Positions 8,703 through 16,123 of a DNA stretch of 34,222 bases are shown one piece after another. Source of the stretch: Ruminococcaceae bacterium OttesenSCG-928-A16 (GTDB taxonomy: Bacteria; Bacillota; Clostridia; Oscillospirales; Ruminococcaceae). Position 1 is the stretch's first letter. Each line of letters opens with the position of its first letter. Under the pieces are notes generated by a model. That model had not been told where the DNA came from. It worked only from the letters and a program-made list of their open reading frames with translations, and ran no database searches. The stretch is taken from the NCBI GenBank assembly GCA_030267215.1, contig JAJDJP010000020.1, positions 1 to 34,222 of the forward strand, written 5' to 3'. A program made the position numbers and the translations under genes.

Positions 8703-10450
8703 AAAACAAGCGAAATGCTGGTGTTTTGCGCCGTGTAATGGGGTATGTAACCCCTTATAAAAAGCTATTGTTTGGCAGTTTTGCGGGGGCGGTGCTTTCG
8801 GTACCGCTGGCACTGGCGGGGCCTGTTTTTATTGGCCGTGCTATAGATGCCATTGTGGGCACGGGGAATGTAAACTTTACAGGGGTGTGGCAAAACCTGC
8901 TTTTGCTGGGGCTTACAGCCGGCATTGCTGCCTTTTTACACTGGGTGCTGCAGGTTTGCACCCGCAAAATATCGGTGCTGGTTGCCCAGGAAATGCGCCA
9001 GCAGGCGTTTAACCGCATAAATGCTGCGCCGCTAAAACGCATAGATACCACCCCGCACGGAGACCTTGTAAGCCGCCTTGTAAACGATGCCGACGCTGTG
9101 GCCGAAGGGCTGCTGCAAGGCTTAAGCCAGCTAATACCCGGTGTGCTTACCATTTTAACCACCCTGGTTATGATGCTGGTACTGGATGTTTCGATTGCGC
9201 TGGTGGTTATCATTATTACACCGCTTTCTATTTTGTTTGCGCGGTTTGTGGTGCGGCGCACAGGGCGCTTATTTACCAAACAAAGCCAGGCGCAGGGGGC
9301 TATGTCTGCCTTTGTGGGCGAAATGGTAACCAACCAAAATCTGCTGCGCACCTTTGGGGCCGAGGCTGTCTCGGAAGCGGAGTTTGATGAAAACAACCAG
9401 CAATACTTCAATGCTAATTTTAAGGCCACGGTGTATTCCAGCATAATTAACCCTGGCACCCGGTTTATTAATGCAGTGGTGTATGCCGCAGCGGGCACCT
9501 TTGGGGCGGTTATTGCTATTGGCGGCGGCATTACGGTGGGCGGCGTAAGCGCCTTTTTGGCCTACGCAAACCAATACACCAAACCTTTTAACGAAATTAG
9601 TGCTGTTACCACCCAACTGCAAAGCGCAGTGGCTGGTGCCAAGCGCCTGTTTGAAGTAATGGATTGGGAGCCAGAGCAACCCGATGCAAAGAATGCCTTG
9701 GCCCCCACAAGCTGCAAGGGCGCTGTGGAAGCGAAAGCAGTGAACTTTGCCTACAACCCGGGCCGCCCGTTAATACAAAACTTTACCACAGCCGCAAAGC
9801 CCGGCCAACGCATAGCGCTTGTGGGGCCAACCGGGTGTGGCAAAACTACCATAATAAACCTTTTAATGCGGTTTTATGAGGTAGACAGTGGTATAATTAA
9901 GGTGGACGATAACCCCATAACCGGCATACAGCGCAGCGCCCTGCGCAGCCTATACGGCATGGTGCTGCAAGAAACCTGGCTAAAATGGGCCACTGTGCAC
10001 GAAAACATTGCCTATGGCCGCCCCAACGCCACCCGCGAACAAGTGGTGGAAGCTGCCAAAGCTGCTTATGCCCATAGCTTTATTAAGCGGCTGCCAAAGG
10101 GGTATAACACCATTATCGAAACCGGCGGGGGCAACCTTTCGGCCGGGCAAAAACAGTTGCTGTGTATTGCCCGCATTATGTTGGCAAAACCCGATATGCT
10201 GATTTTGGACGAGGCGACCAGCAGCATAGATACCCGAACCGAAATGCTGATACAAAAAGCGCTGGAAAAACTGATGCAAGGGCATACCAGCTTTATTGTG
10301 GCGCATCGGCTGTCTACCATACAGCATGCCGATATTATTTTAATGATGAACGCAGGCAAAATTGTAGAGCAGGGAACCCACCCCCAGCTGCTGGCACAAA
10401 ATGGCTATTATGCACGGTTATACAACAGCCAATTTAGTATAGAAGAGTAA
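8699..10450 (+). CDS. ABC exporter half-transporter, catalytic partner
   Basis: A 583-residue exporter half with membrane domain (about 1-320) and ATPase domain: Walker A GPTGCGKTT near 375, a changed signature LSAGQKQL near 479, intact Walker B LILDEATSS near 500 and switch histidine in VAHRLST near 535. It therefore supplies the catalytic Glu and His, while the upstream partner supplies the canonical LSGGQ. Together they make one competent and one degenerate ATP site. The GTG start overlaps the previous stop and follows GGAGGTG at five bases, so the halves are co-translated in equal amounts. Confidence 0.93.
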   Translation: MKNKRNAGVLRRVMGYVTPYKKLLFGSFAGAVLSVPLALAGPVFIGRAIDAIVGTGNVNFTGVWQNLLLLGLTAGIAAFLHWVLQVCTRKISVLVAQEMRQQAFNRINAAPLKRIDTTPHGDLVSRLVNDADAVAEGLLQGLSQLIPGVLTILTTLVMMLVLDVSIALVVIIITPLSILFARFVVRRTGRLFTKQSQAQGAMSAFVGEMVTNQNLLRTFGAEAVSEAEFDENNQQYFNANFKATVYSSIINPGTRFINAVVYAAAGTFGAVIAIGGGITVGGVSAFLAYANQYTKPFNEISAVTTQLQSAVAGAKRLFEVMDWEPEQPDAKNALAPTSCKGAVEAKAVNFAYNPGRPLIQNFTTAAKPGQRIALVGPTGCGKTTIINLLMRFYEVDSGIIKVDDNPITGIQRSALRSLYGMVLQETWLKWATVHENIAYGRPNATREQVVEAAKAAYAHSFIKRLPKGYNTIIETGGGNLSAGQKQLLCIARIMLAKPDMLILDEATSSIDTRTEMLIQKALEKLMQGHTSFIVAHRLSTIQHADIILMMNAGKIVEQGTHPQLLAQNGYYARLYNSQFSIEE

Positions 10451-10467
10451 AGAAGCGGGGTGAAGCG

Positions 10468-11511
10468 ATGAAGAAAAAAAACAAAACCATGCTCAGGGTT
10501 AAAAGCTGGCTTAGCCTGTGCCTGTTGCCGGTTGTGCTTTTTTCTGCCTGCAGCCCAAGCGTGGCTTCTTCTTCGGCCGCTGGGGGCAGCCTGCCCACCG
10601 TGGTAATGTCGCAGCCGGTACCCTCGGCACCCATTGCGCCCTCGGTGCCATCTACGCCGCCGGCCAGCAGCCAGCTGCCCCAAAGCCAGCCAGCGCCCAC
10701 CCCGCCTACCTTTGCCTTTACCGAGGAAGAACTAGCACGGTTAAACACCCTGCTGGATGAATGGGCTGCCGTAAAAGAGGAAGAGGAGCAGGGTGGCCAT
10801 AATGTGGCGGTGTATTTTCAAGATTTAGATTCGGGCCTTACCTACACCTATAACAGCGAAAAAGTGTTTGCGGTGGCCAGCTTAAACAAAGCGCCCTACA
10901 GCATGTACCTGTACCATCTGGTAGAAACCGGCGCCGCCAGCTTAACCGAAAAATTTTGGGTAACCACTGCAATGCTCGAGTCTTCGCAAGAAAACTCTGG
11001 CAAGTTGAAAGAAATGGAAGACCTGCCCAAAGAGTTTACCCTGGAAGAACTACTGTATTATTTGCTGCATTATAGCGACACCGCTGCTTTTAAAATTTTG
11101 CTGGCCCGCTACGGTGCGGCGGGCTACAAAACCTATTTGCAAGAAATAGAAGTGCCAACCGAGCATGTCCGCAATGTTATAAATGGGCGCATTACCGCCC
11201 CCGAAGCCGGCGCTTACTTAAATGCACTGTATAATTTTATGCAAAGCAGCCAATATGGCCCGGCGCTGCACACAGAACTTTCGAACACCCGGTATAAAAT
11301 GATACGCTCGGCCCACCCCTATGCGGGCAAATATGGGTGGGATGAGGGTGCCTACCACGATATGGCCATTATTTATGCCCCGCACCCCTATGCGCTGGCA
11401 GTGCTAACCGGCAAAGACGAGGGCACAGCGGCTACCAATAAAGTATTTGCCACCATTGCTGCCGTTTTTGAAGAAATAATGGAGCAAAAATGGGCTGTGG
11501 TAGAGGGCTAA
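10468..11511 (+). CDS. Lipoprotein with class A beta-lactamase-like serine hydrolase fold
   Basis: A 347-residue lipoprotein: signal peptide and lipobox LFSAC (lipidated Cys28), a low-complexity Ser/Pro/Ala linker to about residue 85, then a beta-lactamase-like domain. The nucleophile motif SLNK is at 138-141, the second motif is SDT at 203-205 (not SDN), and the third is KYG at 288-290 (not KTG). The omega loop with the deacylating Glu of class A enzymes seems absent. It is unlikely to be an efficient beta-lactamase; a peptidoglycan-related hydrolase or binding protein is more likely. It starts 17 nt after the exporter genes (GGGGTG site), so it is probably co-transcribed with them. Confidence 0.85.
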   Translation: MKKKNKTMLRVKSWLSLCLLPVVLFSACSPSVASSSAAGGSLPTVVMSQPVPSAPIAPSVPSTPPASSQLPQSQPAPTPPTFAFTEEELARLNTLLDEWAAVKEEEEQGGHNVAVYFQDLDSGLTYTYNSEKVFAVASLNKAPYSMYLYHLVETGAASLTEKFWVTTAMLESSQENSGKLKEMEDLPKEFTLEELLYYLLHYSDTAAFKILLARYGAAGYKTYLQEIEVPTEHVRNVINGRITAPEAGAYLNALYNFMQSSQYGPALHTELSNTRYKMIRSAHPYAGKYGWDEGAYHDMAIIYAPHPYALAVLTGKDEGTAATNKVFATIAAVFEEIMEQKWAVVEG

Positions 11512-11543
11512 CCAATAATTGCATAGCAAGTAACCTATAAAAG

Positions 11544-11587
11544 AAAAGCCTCCAAATGCGGTTTGCGGCCTGCATTTGGGGGCTTTT
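11544..11587. terminator. Bidirectional terminator between convergent genes
   Basis: A 16-bp inverted repeat (AAAAGCCTCCAAATGC with GCATTTGGGGGCTTTT) with a 12-nt loop. A runs and T runs on both sides let it serve the lipoprotein gene and the NUDIX gene. Confidence 0.9.
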
Positions 11588-11617
11588 ATAGCGTGGCACA
11601 AAACGGCCGCCATTTTG

Positions 11618-12040
11618 TCAATCGGTGCTAATATCCACCTGCTGAAAAACATTGAATTGATTGAGGTTCTTCACAATATCGGGGTCCAGCATATCCAGCA
11701 TCTCTTGCTGGGTGGCCCAGTGGTAGGCCTGGTGCTCGCCCGATAATTGCACTTTGCCAGCCGCCGCGTGGGTAAGGTAATTAATTACCACAATTTGGCG
11801 GGCCGGGCCGGTGCGCAGGGTAACGGCATATAGTAGTTTATCAATGGTGGCCACAAGGCCGGTTTCTTCACGTATTTCTCGCAGCAGGGCTTGTTGCAGT
11901 GTTTCGCCAAACTCCAGCTTGCCCCCGGTAAACTCCCATATACCGGGGCCCTGCGGTGCAGTGTTTTGGCGGCGCAGCAGCAAGGCTTTGCGGTTGTGCA
12001 GCAAAAGGCTTTTAACGGCTACAATTATTTCGGGTTTCAT
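11618..12040 (-). CDS. NUDIX hydrolase, MutT-like
   Basis: A 140-residue protein with a complete NUDIX box at residues 40-62 (G-x5-E-x7-REIREETGL). Its size and the WEFTGGKLEFGE context resemble MutT/NudG-type nucleoside triphosphate pyrophosphatases, which clean 8-oxo-dGTP or related oxidised nucleotides. The exact substrate cannot be decided from sequence. An AGGAGG site lies rather far (about 13 nt) upstream of the ATG. The gene follows the YigZ-type gene by 62 nt on the same strand and is probably in the same transcript. Confidence 0.9.
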   Translation of the reverse strand: MKPEIIVAVKSLLLHNRKALLLRRQNTAPQGPGIWEFTGGKLEFGETLQQALLREIREETGLVATIDKLLYAVTLRTGPARQIVVINYLTHAAAGKVQLSGEHQAYHWATQQEMLDMLDPDIVKNLNQFNVFQQVDISTD

Positions 12041-12102
12041 CGCAGAGGGTATTCCTCCTGTTCGCTATAGCAAATGTGTGCAAAGCAGAGCTTTGCTGCT
12101 TA

Positions 12103-12723
12103 TTAAAAGGGGAGATAAACAGGCGGGTGTTCGGTAATAATAGCCTGCCCACGGGTGGCCTCGTTCAAATCGGTTAGCAGGGCGGTTTCTTTGCCATGGG
12201 GCAGGGTGGCCTGCAGCGTAACAGTATCGGTAAAAATAGGCTCTGCCCAGGTGGCACCGTGGTTTTCTAGCAGGCGCAGGGCTTGCTCGTACAAGGGGTA
12301 CTGCAGCACAATGGTTAGCTGGGCACATAGCTGAATAGTAACAACATTGGCCGCTGCCAGCCCTGCCTTGGCGGCGGCGGTGTAGGCACGCACAAGGCCG
12401 CCTGTGCCAAGCAGGGTGCCCCCAAAATAGCGGGTAACCACCACAATGCAATCCACTACCTCGGTGTGTGTTAAAACGCTTAAAACGGGCAAGCCGGCGG
12501 TTTTGGCAGGCTCCCCATCGTCAGAGTACCGCTGGCGGGCTTCTTGCCGCAGGCTATAGGCATATACATTGTGGTTGGCGGTGCGGTGTTCGGCACGCAT
12601 TTGGTTTAAAAAAGTGGTGGCCTCGTCATCGGTAGTGGCGGGGCTAACATTGGCAATAAATTCGCTCTTTTTTTCTACAATGCGGGCTTGTGCAACAGCT
12701 TTTATGGTTTTGTAGCTTTCCAT
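12103..12723 (-). CDS. YigZ/IMPACT family protein
   Basis: A 206-residue protein of the YigZ (UPF0029/IMPACT) family. The N-terminal domain shows the signature core SDDGEPAKTAGLPVL and VVTRYFGGTLLGTGGLVRAY; the C-terminal domain is the ferredoxin-like DUF1949 region. The family is widespread and the bacterial role is not settled; eukaryotic IMPACT acts in translation control. The start at 12723 follows a GGAGGG site; an in-frame upstream ATG at 12807 lies in the putative terminator hairpin of the genes upstream. Confidence 0.92.
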   Translation of the reverse strand: MESYKTIKAVAQARIVEKKSEFIANVSPATTDDEATTFLNQMRAEHRTANHNVYAYSLRQEARQRYSDDGEPAKTAGLPVLSVLTHTEVVDCIVVVTRYFGGTLLGTGGLVRAYTAAAKAGLAAANVVTIQLCAQLTIVLQYPLYEQALRLLENHGATWAEPIFTDTVTLQATLPHGKETALLTDLNEATRGQAIITEHPPVYLPF

Positions 12724-12754
12724 TGGCAAGCCCTCCGTTTCATCCTCGCAAACT

Positions 12755-12793
12755 TTAAAACAAAAGCACAAGCCTGCACAAGCGCCTGTGCTT
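12755..12793 (-). terminator. Possible terminator after the metalloregulator genes
   Basis: On the minus strand AAGCACA and TGTGCTT pair around a 16-nt loop and are followed by TTTTGTTTT. The loop region holds a duplicated GCACAAGC. A second inverted repeat (GCAGCCC/GGGCTGC, 12829-12885) lies nearer the ArsR-type gene. Confidence 0.5.
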
Positions 12794-12888
12794 ATATTGC
12801 CAAACAAAGCGGGGGTTACGCCTTAGAGGCAGCCCTTACAAGGCAGGGCAACAAAGGTTAATACCCCTTTATTGGGCTGGGCTGCTTT

Positions 12889-13260
12889 TTACCGAATGCC
12901 GCAGCCGGGGCAGTTCATTTCAAAAACATCGTCAATCATGCGGTGCATAAGGTGGGCAGCTTCGGTGTCGGCAAGGGTGTAGTGCACCTCTTTGCCAATG
13001 CGGCGGCTGCTAACAAGGCCTTTGTTTTTTAGTATGCGCAGGTGGTGCGATACCGCAGGGTCGCTCATGCCAATGGCAGCGGCAATGTTGGTAACGCATT
13101 CTTCGCTGTGGCACAAAAGCCATAAAATGCGCAGCCGCGTCGCATCCGAAAGCTGTGAAAAAATATCGGCAGCAAGTAAAAATTCATCGCTGCCAGGCAT
13201 TTTTTTTAAAATTTTAGCAAGGTGCTCTCCGTGGTTGTGGGGCATAACTGTGTTTGCCAT
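12889..13260 (-). CDS. ArsR/SmtB-family metalloregulator
   Basis: A 123-residue winged-helix repressor: RLRILWLL, then ECVTNIAAAIGMSDPAVSHHLRILKNKGLV as the recognition region (Cys retained in the alpha-3 position). Metal candidates are a His-rich N-terminus (HNHGEH), an alpha-5 region in which SmtB's D-x-H and H-x2-E appear as D-T-E and D-x2-E, and a C-terminal CPGC. It should release DNA on metal binding, probably divalent heavy metal, but no transporter is adjacent. The chosen ATG (13260) has an AGAGGT site; an upstream ATG at 13284 does not. It lies 54 nt after a DtxR-type gene on the same strand. Confidence 0.88.
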   Translation of the reverse strand: MANTVMPHNHGEHLAKILKKMPGSDEFLLAADIFSQLSDATRLRILWLLCHSEECVTNIAAAIGMSDPAVSHHLRILKNKGLVSSRRIGKEVHYTLADTEAAHLMHRMIDDVFEMNCPGCGIR

Positions 13261-13314
13261 GGTATACCTCTTGTTGGGGCGCATATAGGGGCGCCTGTAT
13301 AAAAGCTGGGTAGC

Positions 13315-13686
13315 TTATTTTTGTTTTTGGTTGTATAGGTCTTTAATTTTATCAAAAGTTTCGTCGCTAATCACATGCTCAATTAAGCAGGCGTCGTCGG
13401 CTGCTGTTTTTTCGCTAACACCAAGGCTAATAAGCAGGCTAGAAAGCACGGTGTGCCGCTCGTAAATATGCTCGGCCGCAGCGGTGCCCTTTTTGGTAAG
13501 TAGCAACTCGCCATCTTCTTTCATGGTAAGGTAGCCTTCTTGCCGCAGGTTGCCCACTGCACGGCTAACACTGGGTTTCGAAAACCCAAGCATGTTGGCA
13601 ACATCGATAGAATGAACCACACCAGAGGTGTTTTTTAATATATAAATTGCCTCTAAATAATCCTCGGCAGATTTACGCAAAGCCAT
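13315..13686 (-). CDS. DtxR/MntR-family metal-dependent repressor
   Basis: A 123-residue regulator: an N-terminal winged helix (SAEDYLEAIYIL to GYLTMKEDGELLLTKKG) and a metal-binding/dimerisation helix bundle. Likely metal ligands are the Asp/Glu near residues 9-12, His in YERHTVL, and the Cys, Glu and His of ACLIEHVISDE. The Cys at that position matches DtxR/IdeR rather than Bacillus MntR (Glu). The protein lacks the C-terminal SH3-like domain and ends soon after the dimer helices. It probably controls iron or manganese uptake. The 13686 start has an AAAGGAG site about ten bases upstream. Confidence 0.88.
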   Translation of the reverse strand: MALRKSAEDYLEAIYILKNTSGVVHSIDVANMLGFSKPSVSRAVGNLRQEGYLTMKEDGELLLTKKGTAAAEHIYERHTVLSSLLISLGVSEKTAADDACLIEHVISDETFDKIKDLYNQKQK

Positions 13687-13756
13687 GGCGCACAGGCTCC
13701 TTTCTGGCACAAAAATTTAGGTAAGTTTAGCGCCTATAGCGCTGGGCACGGCTTTG

Positions 13757-14422
13757 CTACATTAAAGCCGAGCCATTGATGTTTAACTGAAAATGAATAT
13801 TAAAAAAATTAGAGGCGCGGCGGCAAAGCAGCATGCGGTCCATAAAAATTTCAAAATAATCCATTACCGAGCATATCTCGGTTTCAATATCAAGGTTAAG
13901 GGTTAGGGTGCGCTCGGGTACGTCCAAAGCGGTAACGGCTTTTTTAACGGCGTAATTCACCCGGTCGTGTATATCAAAGTTAATGTTTTCGCTGTTGCGC
14001 ACACGGCTGCGGCGCACATCGGTTTTGTCGGCCAAAATAAGCGCAGCCGCAACCGAGTTTACGGGGAAGGCCGTGCCTTCGTCGTGGTTGCCAATGGCGG
14101 TAATTACAACGGCAATATCGGCGGGGGGCATGCCCATTTTGTCTAAAATATGGTGGGCTAGCAGGGCGCCGCTTTGGGCGTGGTCTACCCGGTTTACAAT
14201 GTTGCCAATATCGTGCATATAGCCGGCAATGCGGGCAAGGTCGGCCTCACGCTCGCTATAGCCAAGTTGCAGCAGCCAGCGGCTGCCCATTTCGGCGCAG
14301 CGCATTACATGCGCAAACGAATGCTCGGTATAGCCAAGCTCCAGTAGCGAAGCGTCGGCTTGCCGGATGTATGTTTTTATTTCCTCGGAATTTTTGATGT
14401 CCTCAAAGGTTACCTTTTTCAT
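13757..14422 (-). CDS. HD-domain phosphohydrolase
   Basis: A 221-residue HD-superfamily protein. Metal ligands are visible as His38 (SFAHVMRC), His70-Asp71 (GYMHDIGN), the histidines at 90-91, His113 in GNHDEG and Asp132 (LADKTD). Proteins of this type are widespread in clostridia and presumed to hydrolyse phosphate esters or nucleotides, but the substrate is unknown. The start at 14422 follows a CAGGAG site; the longer in-frame start at 14485 has none. The metalloregulator genes lie 70 nt downstream on the same strand and could share its transcript. Confidence 0.87.
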   Translation of the reverse strand: MKKVTFEDIKNSEEIKTYIRQADASLLELGYTEHSFAHVMRCAEMGSRWLLQLGYSEREADLARIAGYMHDIGNIVNRVDHAQSGALLAHHILDKMGMPPADIAVVITAIGNHDEGTAFPVNSVAAALILADKTDVRRSRVRNSENINFDIHDRVNYAVKKAVTALDVPERTLTLNLDIETEICSVMDYFEIFMDRMLLCRRASNFFNIHFQLNINGSALM

Positions 14423-14644
14423 AAAACTCCTGTTAAAAGCACTTAATAATTGTGGGTTTAGGTTTAAGCAAATACCATAAGCCATTTTACTATAACTTTT
14501 TATATTATAGCAGAAAGGTAGTGTTTTTTCAATGAATAGGGTGTAAGGGATGGGTAAAGATTGCTGGAGTAAAATAGAATTTTGGACAAAACCCCCGGGG
14601 TACCAACGCCAATTACAGATACTTATTTTTTAAAGGAGGGGGTT

Positions 14645-14701
14645 ATGCTGCCGTTTTTTAAAAATAGTAAAATGTTTTTGTTTTATGGTATTGACAAGTG
14701 A
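14645..14701 (+). CDS. Candidate 18-residue micro-ORF with strong ribosome site
   Basis: ATG at 14645 is preceded at five bases by AAAGGAGG, a near-perfect Shine-Dalgarno. The frame encodes MLPFFKNSKMFLFYGIDK, a hydrophobic, basic peptide, and ends in TGA at 14699. Its last codons overlap the -35 box of the tRNA promoter. No promoter of its own was clear. It could be a chance reading frame, a remnant, or a small membrane peptide; only the ribosome site argues for it. Confidence 0.3.
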   Translation: MLPFFKNSKMFLFYGIDK

Positions 14702-14720
14702 GAGCCAATTGGGCTATTAT
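14691..14720 (+). promoter_or_regulatory. Promoter of the tRNA-Trp/Asp/Thr cluster
   Basis: TTGACA (14691-14696) and TATTAT (14715-14720) are 18 nt apart. The same pair of hexamer types and the same spacing occur upstream of the tRNA-Leu gene. Transcription should start about 50 nt before tRNA-Trp. Confidence 0.8.
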
Positions 14721-14776
14721 ATTAAAGCACTGATGTTTAGGGGGCAAACACACCCACACAAACTTCCTCTCTGTAT

Positions 14777-14852
14777 AGGGGCATAGCTCAGTTGGTAGAG
14801 CAGCGGTCTCCAAAACCGCGTGCCGAGGGTTCGAATCCTTCTGCCCCTGCCA
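14777..14852 (+). tRNA. tRNA-Trp (CCA anticodon)
   Basis: A 76-nt cloverleaf: acceptor AGGGGCA/TGCCCCT, anticodon stem GCGGT/ACCGC with loop CTCCAAA (anticodon CCA), T arm containing GGTTCGAATCC, discriminator G and encoded CCA. Confidence 0.97.
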
Positions 14853-14856
14853 ATTT

Positions 14857-14933
14857 GGCCTGGTAGTTCAGTTGGTTAGAACGCTAGCCTGTCACGCTAG
14901 AGGTCGTGGGTTCGAGCCCCATCCAGGTCGCCA
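14857..14933 (+). tRNA. tRNA-Asp (GTC anticodon)
   Basis: A 77-nt cloverleaf: acceptor GGCCTGG/CCAGGTC with one G-T pair, anticodon stem CTAGC/GCTAG with loop CTGTCAC (anticodon GTC), T loop TTCGAGC, encoded CCA. It is separated from tRNA-Trp by 4 nt. Confidence 0.97.
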
Positions 14934-14940
14934 TTTCTAC

Positions 14941-15016
14941 GCTGCTATGGCTCAGGTGGCAGAGCACGTCCTTGGTAAGGACGAGGTCATCAGTTCGAAT
15001 CTGATTAGCAGCTCCA
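14941..15016 (+). tRNA. tRNA-Thr (GGT anticodon)
   Basis: A 76-nt cloverleaf: acceptor GCTGCTA/TAGCAGC, anticodon stem CGTCC/GGACG with loop TTGGTAA (anticodon GGT), T loop TTCGAAT, discriminator T and encoded CCA. Confidence 0.97.
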
Positions 15017-15053
15017 AAAAACCACGAAAGCTCTTGCTTTCGTGGTTTTTGTT
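15017..15053 (+). terminator. Terminator of the tRNA cluster
   Basis: A 15-bp inverted repeat (AAAAACCACGAAAGC with GCTTTCGTGGTTTTT) and a TCTT tetraloop directly follow tRNA-Thr, ending in a T run. It can also serve the convergent gene at 15072. Confidence 0.92.
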
Positions 15054-15071
15054 TACATAACAATAATTTCC

Positions 15072-16001
15072 TTAACTATACAACCGCTGCATGGCGTCGG
15101 CCAGCAGGGTGGGCAGGTAGCTTGTAATGTGCAGGGCACTAGTGGTGTTGGCAGGGTGCCCCATTATTTTTAGGGCTTGGTTGGTGCATTGTTGCAGGGT
15201 GTAGTTGCTTATTTGCTGGCCCTGCACAAGGTTTGCGTTGTAGGTGGCCGCAATGCGCTCGGTGGCGTACACAATGGTATCGAAAAAGCCCGGCGAAAAC
15301 CTGTGGTGTAACAACTTTTTTTGGGTATATTGCAAAGTTTGCTGCACAAGGGTGTTGCTTTGTGCCGGCAGGGCAGCCACAAAGGTATAAAGGGCGGTTA
15401 GCACCTCGGTTATATTTATTGGGGTGCCTTCGGCAAAAAAGTAGGGGTCGGCCAGGGTGTTGTTTACGTGGTGGGCTACAAAATAATATACCTGGCTAGG
15501 GGCCGGCTGGCGCTGCGCAGTGCCGGTATTGCTGGCAATATAAAAAGTAGATAAAGCATCTTTACAGCAGTGGCTGGCCCACACCGCTAAATAAAAAATA
15601 CGGCTGCTATCTTCGGCAAAGCCCAGGGGCAGGGCGGCAGCCCGTGCAATTTCGTAGTAGGGGTTGCCTAAAGGGGCACCGGGCGGCAAAGCGGCCGAAA
15701 CTTCAAAAATACCTAGAAATTGGTTATAAAAATGCACCACATCTTTGTAGGCAAAGGGGGTGGTAAGCATTTGTTTAAAGTTAAGCTGCATGTGGGCAAA
15801 GGCTTCTTCTAAAAGGCGGCGGTTGGCCGGCACAGGGGGCACACAGCAAAGCAACCCCAGCGCACACAAAATAGAAGAGGTTATCTCTGGCTCCTCTTCA
15901 GGAAACAGGCCCGGGTTATTTAGGGCAGCGGTAACCTGCCCTTTAATAAATTGTAAAACATCGCCAGCGGCTGGCGGGTAGGGTAAAGCAGTAGGCAACA
16001 A
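15072..16001 (-). CDS. Protein of unknown function
   Basis: A 309-residue protein I cannot assign. It is rich in Ala, Leu, Thr and Pro, appears largely helical, has no signal peptide or clear membrane helix, and holds two Cys pairs (LLCCVPP near residue 52 and SHCCKD near 145). No catalytic motif is visible. The start is TTG: two successive TTG codons (16001 and 15998) follow a GGGGGTG site, and the second has the better spacing. A promoter lies just upstream and strong terminators lie on both sides, so it is a single-gene transcription unit. Codon use resembles that of its neighbours. Confidence 0.75.
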   Translation of the reverse strand: MLPTALPYPPAAGDVLQFIKGQVTAALNNPGLFPEEEPEITSSILCALGLLCCVPPVPANRRLLEEAFAHMQLNFKQMLTTPFAYKDVVHFYNQFLGIFEVSAALPPGAPLGNPYYEIARAAALPLGFAEDSSRIFYLAVWASHCCKDALSTFYIASNTGTAQRQPAPSQVYYFVAHHVNNTLADPYFFAEGTPINITEVLTALYTFVAALPAQSNTLVQQTLQYTQKKLLHHRFSPGFFDTIVYATERIAATYNANLVQGQQISNYTLQQCTNQALKIMGHPANTTSALHITSYLPTLLADAMQRLYS

Positions 16002-16024
16002 AACACCCCCATTGGCTATTTGCT

Positions 16025-16053
16025 ATAATAAAAGTATAAGGCAATACGGGCAA
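16025..16053 (-). promoter_or_regulatory. Promoter of the unknown gene at 15072-16001
   Basis: On the minus strand TTGCCC (16053-16048) and TATTAT (16030-16025) are 17 nt apart. The start codon lies about 25 nt past the -10 box. Confidence 0.6.
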
Positions 16054-16069
16054 AGGGGCAAGAGGGAAG

Positions 16070-16112
16070 CCAAAAAGGCGCCGGTGCAAAATATGCACCG
16101 GCGCCTTTTTGG
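16070..16112 (-). terminator. Strong terminator after the GlsB-like gene
   Basis: A perfect 19-bp inverted repeat (arms at 16070-16088 and 16094-16112) with loop AAATA, flanked by A and T runs. It lies 11 nt past the end of the GlsB-like gene. Confidence 0.92.
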
Positions 16113-16123
16113 TATAAAATTTA

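Larger units (their letters stand above)
14423..14776. other. Intergenic region ahead of the tRNA cluster
   Basis: This 354-nt stretch lies between the minus-strand HD gene and the tRNA genes. It contains the tRNA promoter and a tiny open frame with a very strong ribosome site (separate entries). A short perfect repeat ACCCC-C-GGGGT is at about 14589-14600. Nothing else is evident. Confidence 0.5.

Noticed and set aside
10468-11511. Functional class A beta-lactamase (antibiotic resistance gene)
   Set aside because: SDN and KTG motifs are altered and the deacylating Glu loop appears absent.
14777-15016. tRNA cluster as an integration site of a mobile element
   Set aside because: No integrase gene and no repeated tRNA 3' end were found nearby.
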